From Oceanihabitans gracilariae (lineage in GTDB: Bacteria; Bacteroidota; Bacteroidia; Flavobacteriales; Flavobacteriaceae), in the NCBI RefSeq assembly GCF_042684485.1, contig NZ_JBHULM010000011.1:1736001-1800000 (forward strand): DNA of 64,000 bases, in the 5' to 3' direction. This document shows positions 53,306-61,297 of this stretch, piece by piece (position 1 is the stretch's first letter; each line of letters starts with the position of its first letter). The notes under the pieces are model-generated. The model made no database searches, was not told the origin of the DNA, and saw only the letters and a list, made by a program, of their open reading frames with translations. The position numbers were made by a program, and so were the translations under genes.

Positions 53306-53338
53306 AAAAAAACCGAAGCTTTTTACTTCGGTTTTTAA
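53306..53338 (-). terminator. Terminator of the collagen-like lipoprotein gene
   Basis: AAAAACCGAAG pairs with CTTCGGTTTTT around a 7-base loop. On the minus strand it is followed by a T-run. The same stem sequence ACCGAAG recurs in the terminator at 55801. Confidence 0.88.
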
Positions 53339-53355
53339 TGAATGGATAATAAAGA

Positions 53356-53928
53356 TTAATATGCAATTCCGTAATAATCACATACAGCTTGATAGTCTTT
53401 AATATTTACACCAGCTTGAGCAAGCTCGTTGTAAATTTGTTGTTTACCGTTATTAGTTTTTCCTGCTGTTGTACTTGTAGATTCTATAATAACAACTTTA
53501 AGAGTTTGTAAATCTCCGGCTGTAACGGTATATGCAGAACCTGATGCATCATTGTAATCTAAGTCCATTCCACCATTGTAAAGAGCTACATGTACAGAAA
53601 AGTCAAAGCCAATAGTATCGTAAGGGCAAGGTATTGGCACCCATACAGAGTTGTTTTCTGTTAAATAGCTTAATACTACATCGTTATCTAATACATCTTG
53701 CGTTAGTTCTGTTATTGTTACAGAGTCATAAGAACCTGCAAAAGTAGTAGCATCAAAAGTTAATGTTTGCACGTTGGCATTACCATCAGTTCCATTTGAA
53801 CCAGCAGGTCCTGCAGGACCAATAGCTCCATCTTCACCATCTTCTGGTGAGCATGAAAAACTAAATGCTACTAAAAGTGCTAAAAGAAAATACTTTGATT
53901 TTGAAATTGTTGTTTTTAAAAGTTTCAT
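53356..53928 (-). CDS. Collagen-like repeat lipoprotein, ECF2 regulon
   Basis: 190 residues. Lipobox Cys26 (FSFSCSPEDG), then a short Gly-X-Y stretch ('GEDGAIGPAGPAGSNGTDG', about 30-50), then a beta-rich domain with conserved 'VWVPIPCPYDTIGFDF'. Gly-X-Y lipoproteins of this kind are common on Bacteroidota surfaces and are usually annotated as hypothetical. An ECF2 promoter element lies 37 bp upstream, and a terminator follows. Role unknown. Confidence 0.8.
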   Translation of the reverse strand: MKLLKTTISKSKYFLLALLVAFSFSCSPEDGEDGAIGPAGPAGSNGTDGNANVQTLTFDATTFAGSYDSVTITELTQDVLDNDVVLSYLTENNSVWVPIPCPYDTIGFDFSVHVALYNGGMDLDYNDASGSAYTVTAGDLQTLKVVIIESTSTTAGKTNNGKQQIYNELAQAGVNIKDYQAVCDYYGIAY

Positions 53929-53964
53929 AATTTTTAATTATTATTGATTAATATTTATTTACTG

Positions 53965-53993
53965 TTTAATGGAAGTGTTTTAGAAAGGTTAAC
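53965..53993 (-). promoter_or_regulatory. ECF2 promoter element of the collagen-like lipoprotein
   Basis: Minus strand: GTTAACC (53993-53987), 16 bp, ATTAAA (53970-53965), 37 bp before the start codon. Confidence 0.75.
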
Positions 53994-54003
53994 ATAACAT
54001 CAA

Positions 54004-54037
54004 AAAAAAAGTCGAAATATTTTTCTCCGACTTTTAA
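54004..54037 (-). terminator. Second terminator downstream of the barrel gene
   Basis: AAAAGTCG pairs with CGACTTTT; on the minus strand it is followed by eight T. It lies 11 bp upstream of the ECF2 -35 element of the next gene. Confidence 0.85.
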
Positions 54038-54153
54038 TGCAGCAGTTTCCTGCCTAACTATAGTAACCCAAAAAACACTATAGATTTATTGTTGTTTTAG
54101 ATAAGTAGGTTTTATACTATATATTTTTAAAGATGATAGATGGATAGAAAATA
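54004..54153 (-). ncRNA. Candidate small transcript bounded by two terminators
   Basis: Between a first terminator (54154-54188) and a second (54004-54037) lie about 115 bp with no gene. On the minus strand it contains GCAG-GAAA-CTGC, a 4-bp stem with a GNRA-type tetraloop (54042-54053), and paired CTATAG elements, and it ends in a stem followed by eight T. That is the layout of a small RNA. No promoter box was identified. Confidence 0.3.
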
Positions 54154-54188
54154 AAAAAGCTTCAGGTTTTTAGTCTGAAGCTTTTTTG
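54154..54188 (-). terminator. Terminator of the 185-residue barrel gene
   Basis: AAAAAAGCTTCAG pairs with CTGAAGCTTTTTT around a 9-base loop; T-run on both strands. Confidence 0.9.
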
Positions 54189-54265
54189 CATTTGACGACT
54201 AATTCAAATAAAAGAATAATAGCAGGAATTGTTTCTTGTAGATTCTTATTTTATAATAAAATGTA

Positions 54266-54823
54266 TTATAGGTTGAGTAAAACTCCTGCATTTATAACCA
54301 CTTGACTAAAGTCACTAACTACATACTTTGGTTCTAAATACACTTTTAGTTTTTCTGAAAAATTCCAAGTAGCTCCAGCACCTATATTAGCACCAAAAGC
54401 ATTGTCTGTAATTTTTTCTGTTTCATAATCATAGTAAATGTCATAATAGGAGTTTCCGGTTTTATAGCTAGAAAAATTGGCACCAACTACAGGATATACG
54501 TTTAATTTGCTTTCTATTATATTAAAATAATAATGTGCATTAAGGTCTCCTGCTAATAGGTTACGTTGGTAACCATATATTTGGCTTCCGAAAAAGTAAG
54601 AAGCACTTGGTGAAATAGCAATATTATCTGTAATATTAAAAACGCCTTTAAGGGTAACTCCTGGTCCAGATATTTTTTCGTTATATCCTAATCCACCACC
54701 AACAGCTGTTTGTGCTTTTGTTGGTATAGCAAACAAAAAGAGTATTGCTACTATTAAAAGAGATCTGTTTGTAATAACTGGTTTGCTGCTTTGTTTTAAT
54801 AATTTCATAATTGTAGTTTTCAT
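54266..54823 (-). CDS. Outer membrane beta-barrel protein, ECF2 regulon
   Basis: 185 residues with an N-terminal hydrophobic export signal ending 'TKAQT'. Barrel-like repeats follow: 'AVGGGLGYNEKISGPGVTLK', 'NIAISPSASYFFGSQIYGY', 'LNVYPVVGANFSSYKTG', 'LKVYLEPKYVVSDFSQ', ending in 'VLLNL'. Small OmpA/OmpW-like barrel type. An ATG at 54808 gives a shorter start (MKLLKQSSKPV). An ECF2 element with an 18-bp rather than 16-bp spacer lies 23 bp upstream. Role unknown. Confidence 0.8.
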   Translation of the reverse strand: MKTTIMKLLKQSSKPVITNRSLLIVAILFLFAIPTKAQTAVGGGLGYNEKISGPGVTLKGVFNITDNIAISPSASYFFGSQIYGYQRNLLAGDLNAHYYFNIIESKLNVYPVVGANFSSYKTGNSYYDIYYDYETEKITDNAFGANIGAGATWNFSEKLKVYLEPKYVVSDFSQVVINAGVLLNL

Positions 54824-54845
54824 TTTTTAAGTTTTATAGTTTTTA

Positions 54846-54876
54846 ATTAATAGCTTTTTTAGTTTTAAAGGTTAAC
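54846..54876 (-). promoter_or_regulatory. ECF2 promoter element of the barrel gene (18-bp spacer)
   Basis: Minus strand: GTTAACC (54876-54870), 18 bp, ATTAAT (54851-54846), 23 bp before the start codon. The only copy with a different spacer, so less certain. Confidence 0.55.
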
Positions 54877-54910
54877 AGCTAAAGCTGTGTGTTTTTGGTT
54901 ACTTGTTGTT

Positions 54911-55735
54911 TTACATCATTTTTTTATAATCGCTGCTGTTAATGGTTAGGTTGTTTTTTTCTAAGGCAATACATTTCATAACCATATTTTCTTCTTTTCT
55001 TTTAGAGGTGTTTGTAATATTCATTTCCATGGTTAACCCATTTACCAATGATAGCCAAGCTTGGTTTAAACCTTTTTTAGCTTTTGTTTTGTAAAAGGAT
55101 TTTGAAAAGGAAATTCCAGCATCTTGTGTTACCCAAATGTTTCCGTAGTAATCTTTGCCTTCTACTTTATATTCATGACAGGTAAAATTTAAAATGGTTT
55201 TTGTTTTTCCTGTTGGTGTAATTTTTACTTGTTGTTCTTCTATAGTATCTTCTGTGATGCTTTCTAAGTCTAGAGCAATAGTCATTTGTGATTTTTGATT
55301 ATTCATTTCCATAAACATGGTTGTAGTATTGTTGTCCATATTCATTACAGTAATCATTTGGGTATTGTTGTTTTCTAAATCTACGCTAGTCCCAATGTAA
55401 TTGGCCTTTGGGTTTAAATAGTAATGAATAGTACTTGCCTGTTTTTTACTTTCTATTTGCATTACAAATTTGTGTGTAAATTGGTAAGTTTCTTGTGTAG
55501 TGTAAGTAGTGTTATTGTCTACCTTATTGGGTTCTTTTTTTATGGTTTTTTTAGAGTTGAAAGTAGAGTCAAAGTTTTTTTCGGTTTCTTTGGTTGCTTT
55601 TTGGTCAACCTTTTTTTCTAAAGTACGCTCTATAGCTCTCTCTGCTGTTTTGCTTAATTTTTTTAAAAGTTGTGCTTGTGTATTTGTGGTTAGGCACACA
55701 CATAATGTAACTAGTGTTAATTTTAAAAAATTCAT
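54911..55735 (-). CDS. Exported DUF4412-like protein, ECF2 regulon
   Basis: 274 residues. Signal peptide (ends TNTQAQ), a basic amphipathic region (25-75), then a beta-rich domain with 'TGKTKTILNFTCHEYKVEGK' and 'GNIWVTQDAGISFSKSFY', which I associate with the DUF4412-type family of Bacteroidota. No membrane span beyond the signal, so it is periplasmic or exported. An ECF2 element is 26 bp upstream. Function unknown. Confidence 0.72.
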   Translation of the reverse strand: MNFLKLTLVTLCVCLTTNTQAQLLKKLSKTAERAIERTLEKKVDQKATKETEKNFDSTFNSKKTIKKEPNKVDNNTTYTTQETYQFTHKFVMQIESKKQASTIHYYLNPKANYIGTSVDLENNNTQMITVMNMDNNTTTMFMEMNNQKSQMTIALDLESITEDTIEEQQVKITPTGKTKTILNFTCHEYKVEGKDYYGNIWVTQDAGISFSKSFYKTKAKKGLNQAWLSLVNGLTMEMNITNTSKRKEENMVMKCIALEKNNLTINSSDYKKMM

Positions 55736-55760
55736 GATTAGATGTTTTTAGATTACACTA

Positions 55761-55789
55761 TTTAATAGTCATATGCGTAAAAGGTTAAC
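55761..55789 (-). promoter_or_regulatory. ECF2 promoter element of the DUF4412-like gene
   Basis: Minus strand: GTTAACC (55789-55783), 16 bp, ATTAAA (55766-55761), 26 bp before the start codon. Confidence 0.75.
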
Positions 55790-55800
55790 ATTAGGACATA

Positions 55801-55828
55801 AAAAAACCGAAGTAAATTTACTTCGGTT
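55801..55828 (-). terminator. Terminator of the 109-residue gene
   Basis: AACCGAAGTAAA and TTTACTTCGGTT form a near-perfect palindrome; on the minus strand a T-run follows. Confidence 0.85.
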
Positions 55829-55859
55829 AAACACATTAAATGTTTTAGCTTTCTTCTTC

Positions 55860-56189
55860 TCATACAGGTTCAGAGGCTGTTTTTATGCTATTCCATTCTG
55901 GTTTACTAGAATTTAAATAGGCATAAATAGGTTTTTCATTTCGTACCATGTCTCCATAAATAGGCATGTTTTTAAAAGGTAAAAAGATTGCACCAACTTT
56001 ATTGGTAGTGTTATAAGTGGGTTGTGGTACTTGACTTGATTCATGTAAAAAATACATGATAAATCTGTGGTCACTACCATAACAAGTAATATATCCTTGA
56101 ATTTTTATATTAATATTTCCCCAATTTGCTGAGTTTTGATAACCTAAAGTTGCTCTGTAGTAGTTTACTGTAAATTGTTTTGTTGCCAT
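55860..56189 (-). CDS. Small protein of unknown function, ECF2 regulon
   Basis: 109 residues, no signal peptide, membrane span or lipobox, so it is probably cytoplasmic. Pattern of short beta strands ('TVNYYRATLGYQNSANWGNI', 'IQGYITCYGSDHRFIMYFL'). No family recognised. It stands between its ECF2 element (32 bp upstream) and a terminator, so it forms a single-gene transcript and is coding by context. It is divergent from the sigma gene. Confidence 0.6.
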   Translation of the reverse strand: MATKQFTVNYYRATLGYQNSANWGNINIKIQGYITCYGSDHRFIMYFLHESSQVPQPTYNTTNKVGAIFLPFKNMPIYGDMVRNEKPIYAYLNSSKPEWNSIKTASEPV

Positions 56190-56220
56190 AATATTTATGG
56201 TTTTATGATTAATAGTATGG

Positions 56221-56249
56221 TTTAATGTGCAACGGGTTTTAAGGTTAAC
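56221..56249 (-). promoter_or_regulatory. ECF2 promoter element of the 109-residue gene
   Basis: Minus strand: GTTAACC (56249-56243), 16 bp, ATTAAA (56226-56221), 32 bp before the start codon. Confidence 0.75.
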
Positions 56250-56316
56250 ATTTTAGAGTTAATAGTGTTTAAAATATATATGTATAAGAAAATTAAGTAG
56301 TTATAATTAAAAAAGT

Positions 56317-56324
56317 TAAATTAG
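56317..56324 (+). promoter_or_regulatory. Possible housekeeping -7 box of the ECF2 operon
   Basis: TAAATTAG, one mismatch from TANNTTTG, 38 bp before the sigma start codon. It would place the transcript start just before the ECF2 element at 56334. Confidence 0.35.
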
Positions 56325-56333
56325 CAGTAGTGT

Positions 56334-56362
56334 GTTAACCTTTAATAATTAGTTGTATTAAA
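56334..56362 (+). promoter_or_regulatory. ECF2 element overlapping the sigma start codon
   Basis: GTTAACC (56334-56340), 16 bp, ATTAAA (56357-56362). Its last A is the A of the sigma ATG, and a stop codon (56359-56361) blocks any upstream in-frame start. Used as a promoter it would start after the ATG, so it is better read as a feedback site. Confidence 0.6.
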
Positions 56363-56931
56363 TGCATAGAGTTCAAGAGAACATTACTGTTCAAGATTTA
56401 AAACAAGGTTCTGATCAGTTATTTAAAAGTATATACGAAGACAATAGAGGCAAGTTTTTAAATTTTGCTAAAAAGTATAATTTATCACAAGAGGATAATA
56501 TAGATGTTTACCAAGATACATACATTATCTTTTACAATAATGTTATGGAAGGAAAGGTTACAGAGTTTACAAGTAGTATCTCTACCTATTTATTTAGTAT
56601 TGGTAAGTACTTGATTTTTGATAAAATGAAAAAAAACAATAAGACTATACATCCAGATTTTGATTTGTCTATTGTTAGAGAAAGGGAAGAGCTTGTAGAT
56701 CCTGATTTAGAATTAGAACAACAAGAGTTAACTGCAGAACAAATTTTATTAAAAAAGTATTTTGTTACACTCGGAAAAAAATGTCAAGAATTATTGACCT
56801 TATTTTATTACAGAGGATTTACTATAAAAGACATTATTGAAACAGGAGATTATACCAGTGAAAATGTAGTGAAAAGTACAAAATCTAGATGTATGAAAAC
56901 TCTAAAAGAAAGAATTATTACACAAAATTAA
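56362..56931 (+). CDS. ECF sigma factor (ECF2)
   Basis: 189 residues. Sigma2-like N-terminus ('QLFKSIYEDNRGKFLNFAKK', 'DNIDVYQDTYIIFYNNVMEG', 'SSISTYLFSIGKYLIFDKMK') and sigma4 helix-turn-helix at the end ('GKKCQELLTLFYYRGFTIKD' ... 'NVVKSTKSRCMKTLKERI'). Cytoplasmic; directs RNA polymerase to a regulon. ATG is the only possible start. It is 5 bp before the membrane partner gene, so they are co-transcribed. I infer that it reads GTTAACC-N16-ATTAA. Confidence 0.92.
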   Translation: MHRVQENITVQDLKQGSDQLFKSIYEDNRGKFLNFAKKYNLSQEDNIDVYQDTYIIFYNNVMEGKVTEFTSSISTYLFSIGKYLIFDKMKKNNKTIHPDFDLSIVREREELVDPDLELEQQELTAEQILLKKYFVTLGKKCQELLTLFYYRGFTIKDIIETGDYTSENVVKSTKSRCMKTLKERIITQN

Positions 56932-56936
56932 TAGCA

Positions 56937-57701
56937 ATGAATAATCAAGATCTACTATATCATTATTTTTCTAACAGCTTGACAAAAGAGCAGGAGCTTG
57001 CGTTTAAAGACTTATTAGAAAATGATGCCGAATTTAAAGCACAGTTTTTATTTGAACAAAATTTAAAAGAAGTAATAAAAAGTAATGAAATAGATACTTT
57101 AAAAGCAAAACTTATAGGTTTTGAAAAAGATTTAGCAACAACAAAATCCACTAAAACAGAATATTTTAATACTGAAAAAACAAAACCTAAAACCTTTGTG
57201 TTTCATTATAAAAACCTAGCTATTGCTGCATCTATAGCATTATTAATGGGTTGGTTTGGTTATCATTCGTTTTTTAAAACAAACTATTCTGGTATGTATA
57301 ATGATAATTTTAGTGTTTACCCAAATACTGTATATACCATTACAAGAGGAGATACGCAAAACTCATTAGAACGTGAAGCTTTTGTAGCTTTTGAAAGTAG
57401 AGATTATAAAACTACTATAGAGAAATTAAATGCTATTCCTGCCGAAGCAACCAAAGAGTATTTTAATTTTTATAAAGCACAAGCCTATTTAAATGTAGAA
57501 GATACTGCAAATGCAAAACGTTTATTTACGCAAGTTGTAGATAAGCATACAGACTTTGTTGCAGAATCTATTTGGTATTTAGCCTTAATATCTATAAAAG
57601 AAGAAAATAAAACCCAAGCAAAAACATATCTAGAAAACTTAGTTGGTAATTACACTTATAATCAAGAAAAAGCGAAGTTGCTTTTAAAAGAGCTTCAATA
57701 G
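56937..57701 (+). CDS. Membrane-spanning TPR protein, probable ECF2 anti-sigma
   Basis: 254 residues from ATG at 56937 (MNNQDLLYHYFSNSLTKEQE), 5 bp after the sigma stop codon; an upstream in-frame ATG would overlap the sigma gene by 43 bp. The cytoplasmic part (1-85) has the short helical look of a zinc-free anti-sigma domain. One membrane span is at about 90-110 ('LAIAASIALLMGWFGYHSFF'), and a C-terminal periplasmic region carries two or three TPR-like repeats ('YFNFYKAQAYLNVEDTANAK', 'ESIWYLALISIKEENKTQAK'). The sigma partnership is inferred from operon structure and layout. The TPR region could bind the neighbouring CHAT protein. Confidence 0.75.
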   Translation: MNNQDLLYHYFSNSLTKEQELAFKDLLENDAEFKAQFLFEQNLKEVIKSNEIDTLKAKLIGFEKDLATTKSTKTEYFNTEKTKPKTFVFHYKNLAIAASIALLMGWFGYHSFFKTNYSGMYNDNFSVYPNTVYTITRGDTQNSLEREAFVAFESRDYKTTIEKLNAIPAEATKEYFNFYKAQAYLNVEDTANAKRLFTQVVDKHTDFVAESIWYLALISIKEENKTQAKTYLENLVGNYTYNQEKAKLLLKELQ

Positions 57702-57797
57702 TTTTAATTCTTCAAGGAATTTTAATTTTACAGAAATGGAATAGAAAGTTGTAATAAGAAGCTGTTTTTTTATATCATTTGTAAGTAATGCACCTCT

Positions 57798-60551
57798 TTA
57801 TTTTCTACGTTTTCTAAGTATTACTACTAATATAATAACAATAGTTGCACCTAATAAATACCATATTAAATTACTGCCAGAGGTTAAAGCAGTGGTGTTT
57901 CCAGAAATTACAAATCCAGACCAATAATAAGGATGTACTAAAGCATTTTGCTTGTTTGCCTCTAAAAAGCTTTGTTGCGCTTTTTGTAAAGCAATATCTT
58001 TTGTGGAGTTTTTAGATAGGTTTTTATAAAAAACATCCATAATATTTAAGGCAGATGCATCATTTATTTTCCATAAAGTACTAGAAATACTAGATGCACC
58101 ACTAAAGTAAAATCCGCGAGCAAGACTCATAAAACCTTCACCACGCTTTAAATTTCCTATACCACTTTCGCAAGCACTTAAGGTTACTAAATTGGTGTTG
58201 AGGTTTAAATTATACAAATCGCTTACATATAAAAGGTTGTTATTTTCTTTATTGGGTTGAAATGCTAAATAAGAATATTCTGGAGTTTCATCATTTAAAA
58301 TTGCATGTGTAGCAAAATGTAGAATACCATATTTGCTGCTTTTAGTATTAAAATTTTCTAACGTAGCTTGATTATTTGTTAGTGTTTCACCTCTAAAATA
58401 TTTTAGAATATCAGTAGCTTCAGAAGCATTATTAGGTAAAGGTAATAGCGTGGAAGATGTATTATTAAAACTAGGAGCAAAGGCAAGTACTTCATTATTA
58501 ATTCCTTGTTTTTCGTTAAGCTGTTCTAATAAAGTTGCAGAATTAGCATAACTAATAGCATACTCTTCTACTAAGTATCTTGTGTCATCCAGATTTGTAT
58601 TCAAACTAGAAAAAGGAATATAGTTTAATAGACCATCAGCTATAATAATAAGATTTTTTTGTTGCAGATTCACCAAACTTGGAGCTATTAGGTTTTCATA
58701 GAAATGATAAGTCTTATTATTTAAAAGGGTAAGATCAGATTTTGGGTTGTTTAGCATTTGGTAGATAGCAATAATTTCTTCTTCAAAATTTCTGTCTATT
58801 TTATATTTCTGAATAGATTTAGAGTTTTTAGTAATTGCTATAGTATAAATAGCGTTGTTACCATAAAAGTAAGAAAGTAATACATCCTCAGGTTGTAATT
58901 GATTTTGTAATTGGGAAACAGAAAGTACTTGCGTGTTGTATTTTAAATCATAATAGCTTTTATACTTCGTTTCAATAGTAGTGATGAGTGCTCTGTACGT
59001 ATTTTTAAGTGTAAATAATTGATCTTGTAGCACATTGTTTTTAGATTGATTAATCTGTTTTTCGATATGATTTATTTGTGATTTTAGTACTTGTTCTTGC
59101 TCAATAATTTCTTTAGGAATATTAGCAAATGCTGTAGCTTTAGTACTTAAAAGCGCCTCAAGTAAAAGTGCAGATTTGCTTTTTTCGGCATAATAAAAAG
59201 CTTTGTCTATTAATGAATCTTGTTTGGTGGTTTGGTATAAATTAAAAGTAGCTTGTAAGCCAGATTCAAAAACAGGAAAAGCTTCTTCCATTAAAAAAAG
59301 CTTGTCGGTGTTGTTTTTAAAACTTGGTTTGATATCATCTAATATTTGTATGGCTTGATTAACTATAGCTATACTTTTTTCAGAATTATTTAAAATATTT
59401 AAAACAGCAGCTTTGTTTTTTAAGATTTTTAAAACAGCAGTTTGGTTAATGGTTGAAGGGTTTTTATTATTAGAAAACTGTTGCAAAGCAAGGTTGTAAT
59501 TTTGTAAAGCTTTTTCAGGATTTTTAAATTTTGCGTGTAGTAAGCCTATTTTATTATACGCTTTGGCAATATCATTATGCGCTTGGTTTTTCCATTTTTG
59601 TTGTATAAGATCTAAAGCGGTTTGTAACTCTTTTTCTGCTTCAAAATAGTTGTTTTCTGCTTGTAATATTTTTGCTTTTGCTTGGTGGTAAACATGCCAT
59701 CTTGGGTGGTTTTTTGAAAGATTGTTTTTTATGATGTTTAGATAATAAGAAGCGCTGTCTATTTGTTTTGTGCTTAAATAATTTTCTAATAAATGGTTTG
59801 CCTCTGTAATGATACTACTTGCGTTCCCGTTATAAAGTAAATTGTGTTGCAGTGATTTTTTAAAGTATTGGTTAGAGGCCTTGTATTGTTGTTGGTTTTT
59901 TAAAACTTCGGCTAGTAAGCTATAATTTCTATTAATTTTTTTAATGTCATTTGCTTTTTTTGTTTCTAATACATGTATGTTTTTTGTGTAGTATTCTTTT
60001 GCTAAATCATATTTACCATCATTAAAATACATTTTAGCTATAAAACTGTATGCGCTAGTTAACATATCAAGAAGATAGATATTTAACTCGCTTTCTTGTA
60101 ATGTTTCTGTACTGTTTATTATGGTAAGAAATGCTGCTCTAGATTTTTCATAATCATGTAATAAATAATAATAGATGCCTTTGTCTAAATGTATAGAATT
60201 GGTGTAGAATAGTGCGTTTGGGTTTTCTTGTAATTTGTCTTCATTTTTTAAAACAATAGTATCTAATTGTATAAAATTGGTTTTCATTTTTTCTAAATCA
60301 TAAAAATGAGCCGCACTTTTATTAGTTGCATTAATGCTATTAATTAAAGTTTCATAATCCTTATGCTTTTTAGCAAGTGCGTTTATTTTATCATAATAAT
60401 GGTATGCAGAATCTTGTTTGGTGTAAATAAATTGGTTTGCTTTAATAAATAAGGAGTAAATATTACTTGTGTATATAGAGTCGTTAATACTTTGGCCAAA
60501 TAAATTATATGTGGTTATACAAAGAAAAAAAATAAGTGTTTTGGTTTTCAT
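57798..60551 (-). CDS. Exported, membrane-anchored TPR-CHAT protease-like protein
   Basis: 917 residues from ATG at 60551 (MKTKTLIFFLCITTYNLFGQ signal peptide); an upstream TTG start lies inside a terminator and is rejected. TPR repeats fill about 30-420 (e.g. 'AKAYNKIGLLHAKFKNPEKA'), then a helical linker, then a CHAT domain (caspase-like clan). The His-Cys dyad is intact: His749 in 'LHFATHAIL' and Cys794 in 'TLSACESG'. A C-terminal membrane span and RKRRK tail place the CHAT domain in the periplasm. It converges on the ECF2 operon. Proteases of this type (Csx29) cleave an inhibitor of a sigma factor in type III-E CRISPR systems. Confidence 0.88.
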   Translation of the reverse strand: MKTKTLIFFLCITTYNLFGQSINDSIYTSNIYSLFIKANQFIYTKQDSAYHYYDKINALAKKHKDYETLINSINATNKSAAHFYDLEKMKTNFIQLDTIVLKNEDKLQENPNALFYTNSIHLDKGIYYYLLHDYEKSRAAFLTIINSTETLQESELNIYLLDMLTSAYSFIAKMYFNDGKYDLAKEYYTKNIHVLETKKANDIKKINRNYSLLAEVLKNQQQYKASNQYFKKSLQHNLLYNGNASSIITEANHLLENYLSTKQIDSASYYLNIIKNNLSKNHPRWHVYHQAKAKILQAENNYFEAEKELQTALDLIQQKWKNQAHNDIAKAYNKIGLLHAKFKNPEKALQNYNLALQQFSNNKNPSTINQTAVLKILKNKAAVLNILNNSEKSIAIVNQAIQILDDIKPSFKNNTDKLFLMEEAFPVFESGLQATFNLYQTTKQDSLIDKAFYYAEKSKSALLLEALLSTKATAFANIPKEIIEQEQVLKSQINHIEKQINQSKNNVLQDQLFTLKNTYRALITTIETKYKSYYDLKYNTQVLSVSQLQNQLQPEDVLLSYFYGNNAIYTIAITKNSKSIQKYKIDRNFEEEIIAIYQMLNNPKSDLTLLNNKTYHFYENLIAPSLVNLQQKNLIIIADGLLNYIPFSSLNTNLDDTRYLVEEYAISYANSATLLEQLNEKQGINNEVLAFAPSFNNTSSTLLPLPNNASEATDILKYFRGETLTNNQATLENFNTKSSKYGILHFATHAILNDETPEYSYLAFQPNKENNNLLYVSDLYNLNLNTNLVTLSACESGIGNLKRGEGFMSLARGFYFSGASSISSTLWKINDASALNIMDVFYKNLSKNSTKDIALQKAQQSFLEANKQNALVHPYYWSGFVISGNTTALTSGSNLIWYLLGATIVIILVVILRKRRK

Positions 60552-60555
60552 AAAT

Positions 60556-60586
60556 AAAAAAGTCTTCAAAAAAGGAATTGAAGACT
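60556..60586 (-). terminator. Terminator of the coiled-coil lipoprotein gene
   Basis: AGTCTTCAA pairs with TTGAAGACT around an 8-base loop, then five T on the minus strand. It sits directly before the CHAT gene start at 60551. Confidence 0.85.
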
Positions 60587-60625
60587 AATTTACAAATATT
60601 TAAAGTATTAATATGCTGTGGTTTA

Positions 60626-61264
60626 CTACTCTAGGTTTTGCAGATAGGCTAAAACAGAATAGCTTCTAGTTTCTGTATCTACAGTTATAAGAACTTCACC
60701 AGTAAAATTGGCTTGAGAGAGTTCAAAACTTTGATATTTTCCAATAGCATCAGTATTAGCAATCGTGTTTATTTCTGTATTGTTATTGGTGCTTGCTACT
60801 ATACTTTGATCTTCTATAGAAGTAATGGTTAAATTCATTTCATCTGTTCCTGGTTGTAAAACAATATGTCTAAATGTATTGTATTCTATAAGACATAAAC
60901 AAGGAGAAGGAGCAGGAGGAATAGGAGGAATTGGGTTAACAATAAAGAAAGCATTTGCAGGACTCATTATAGCATTAGCTTCTTCTTCATTACTTGCAAT
61001 TTCGTTGTTTGCTTCAACAATGTTAGCTTGAGCATCATTATAACCAGGATCGCTATCTGGTACTTGTTGCCATACAGCTATTTGTGCTTCTAGTTGTGCG
61101 TTTTTTGTTTCTAAATAATATATACGTAAGTCTCCTTCGTAAATATAATTTGTAGAGGTAAATGTTACTGGTTCATCCTCATTATTAATATCGTCTTCAT
61201 CACAACTAAATTGAGTAAATAAAATAAAAGATAGAAGTACTAATACTACATAACGTGTTTTCAT
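60626..61264 (-). CDS. Lipoprotein with coiled coil and proline-rich linker, ECF2 regulon
   Basis: 212 residues. Lipobox Cys21 (TQFSCDEDD). A helical coiled-coil-like stretch (about 45-100, 'LRIYYLETKNAQLEAQIAVW'), a proline-rich linker ('NPIPPIPPAPSPCLC'), and a C-terminal beta domain ('GEVLITVDTETRSYSVLAYL'). An ECF2 element is 34 bp upstream, and a terminator follows, so it is a single-gene transcript. It lies next to the CHAT gene on the same strand, making it a possible partner. Function unknown. Confidence 0.75.
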   Translation of the reverse strand: MKTRYVVLVLLSFILFTQFSCDEDDINNEDEPVTFTSTNYIYEGDLRIYYLETKNAQLEAQIAVWQQVPDSDPGYNDAQANIVEANNEIASNEEEANAIMSPANAFFIVNPIPPIPPAPSPCLCLIEYNTFRHIVLQPGTDEMNLTITSIEDQSIVASTNNNTEINTIANTDAIGKYQSFELSQANFTGEVLITVDTETRSYSVLAYLQNLE

Positions 61265-61297
61265 AATTTTTTATGTTTAAGGGTTACACTGTAGTTA

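Noticed and set aside
55860..56189. Discarding the 109-residue frame as a chance ORF
   Set aside because: Kept as a gene because it lies between its own ECF2 promoter element and a terminator on the same strand.
56889..57701. Longer start for the ECF2 membrane partner (ATG at 56889)
   Set aside because: It would overlap the sigma gene by 43 bp, while the ATG at 56937 is 5 bp behind the stop codon and fits operon packing.
60549..60569. A longer CHAT protein starting at an upstream in-frame TTG
   Set aside because: The TTG lies inside a strong terminator hairpin of the preceding gene, and the signal peptide starts cleanly at the ATG at 60551.
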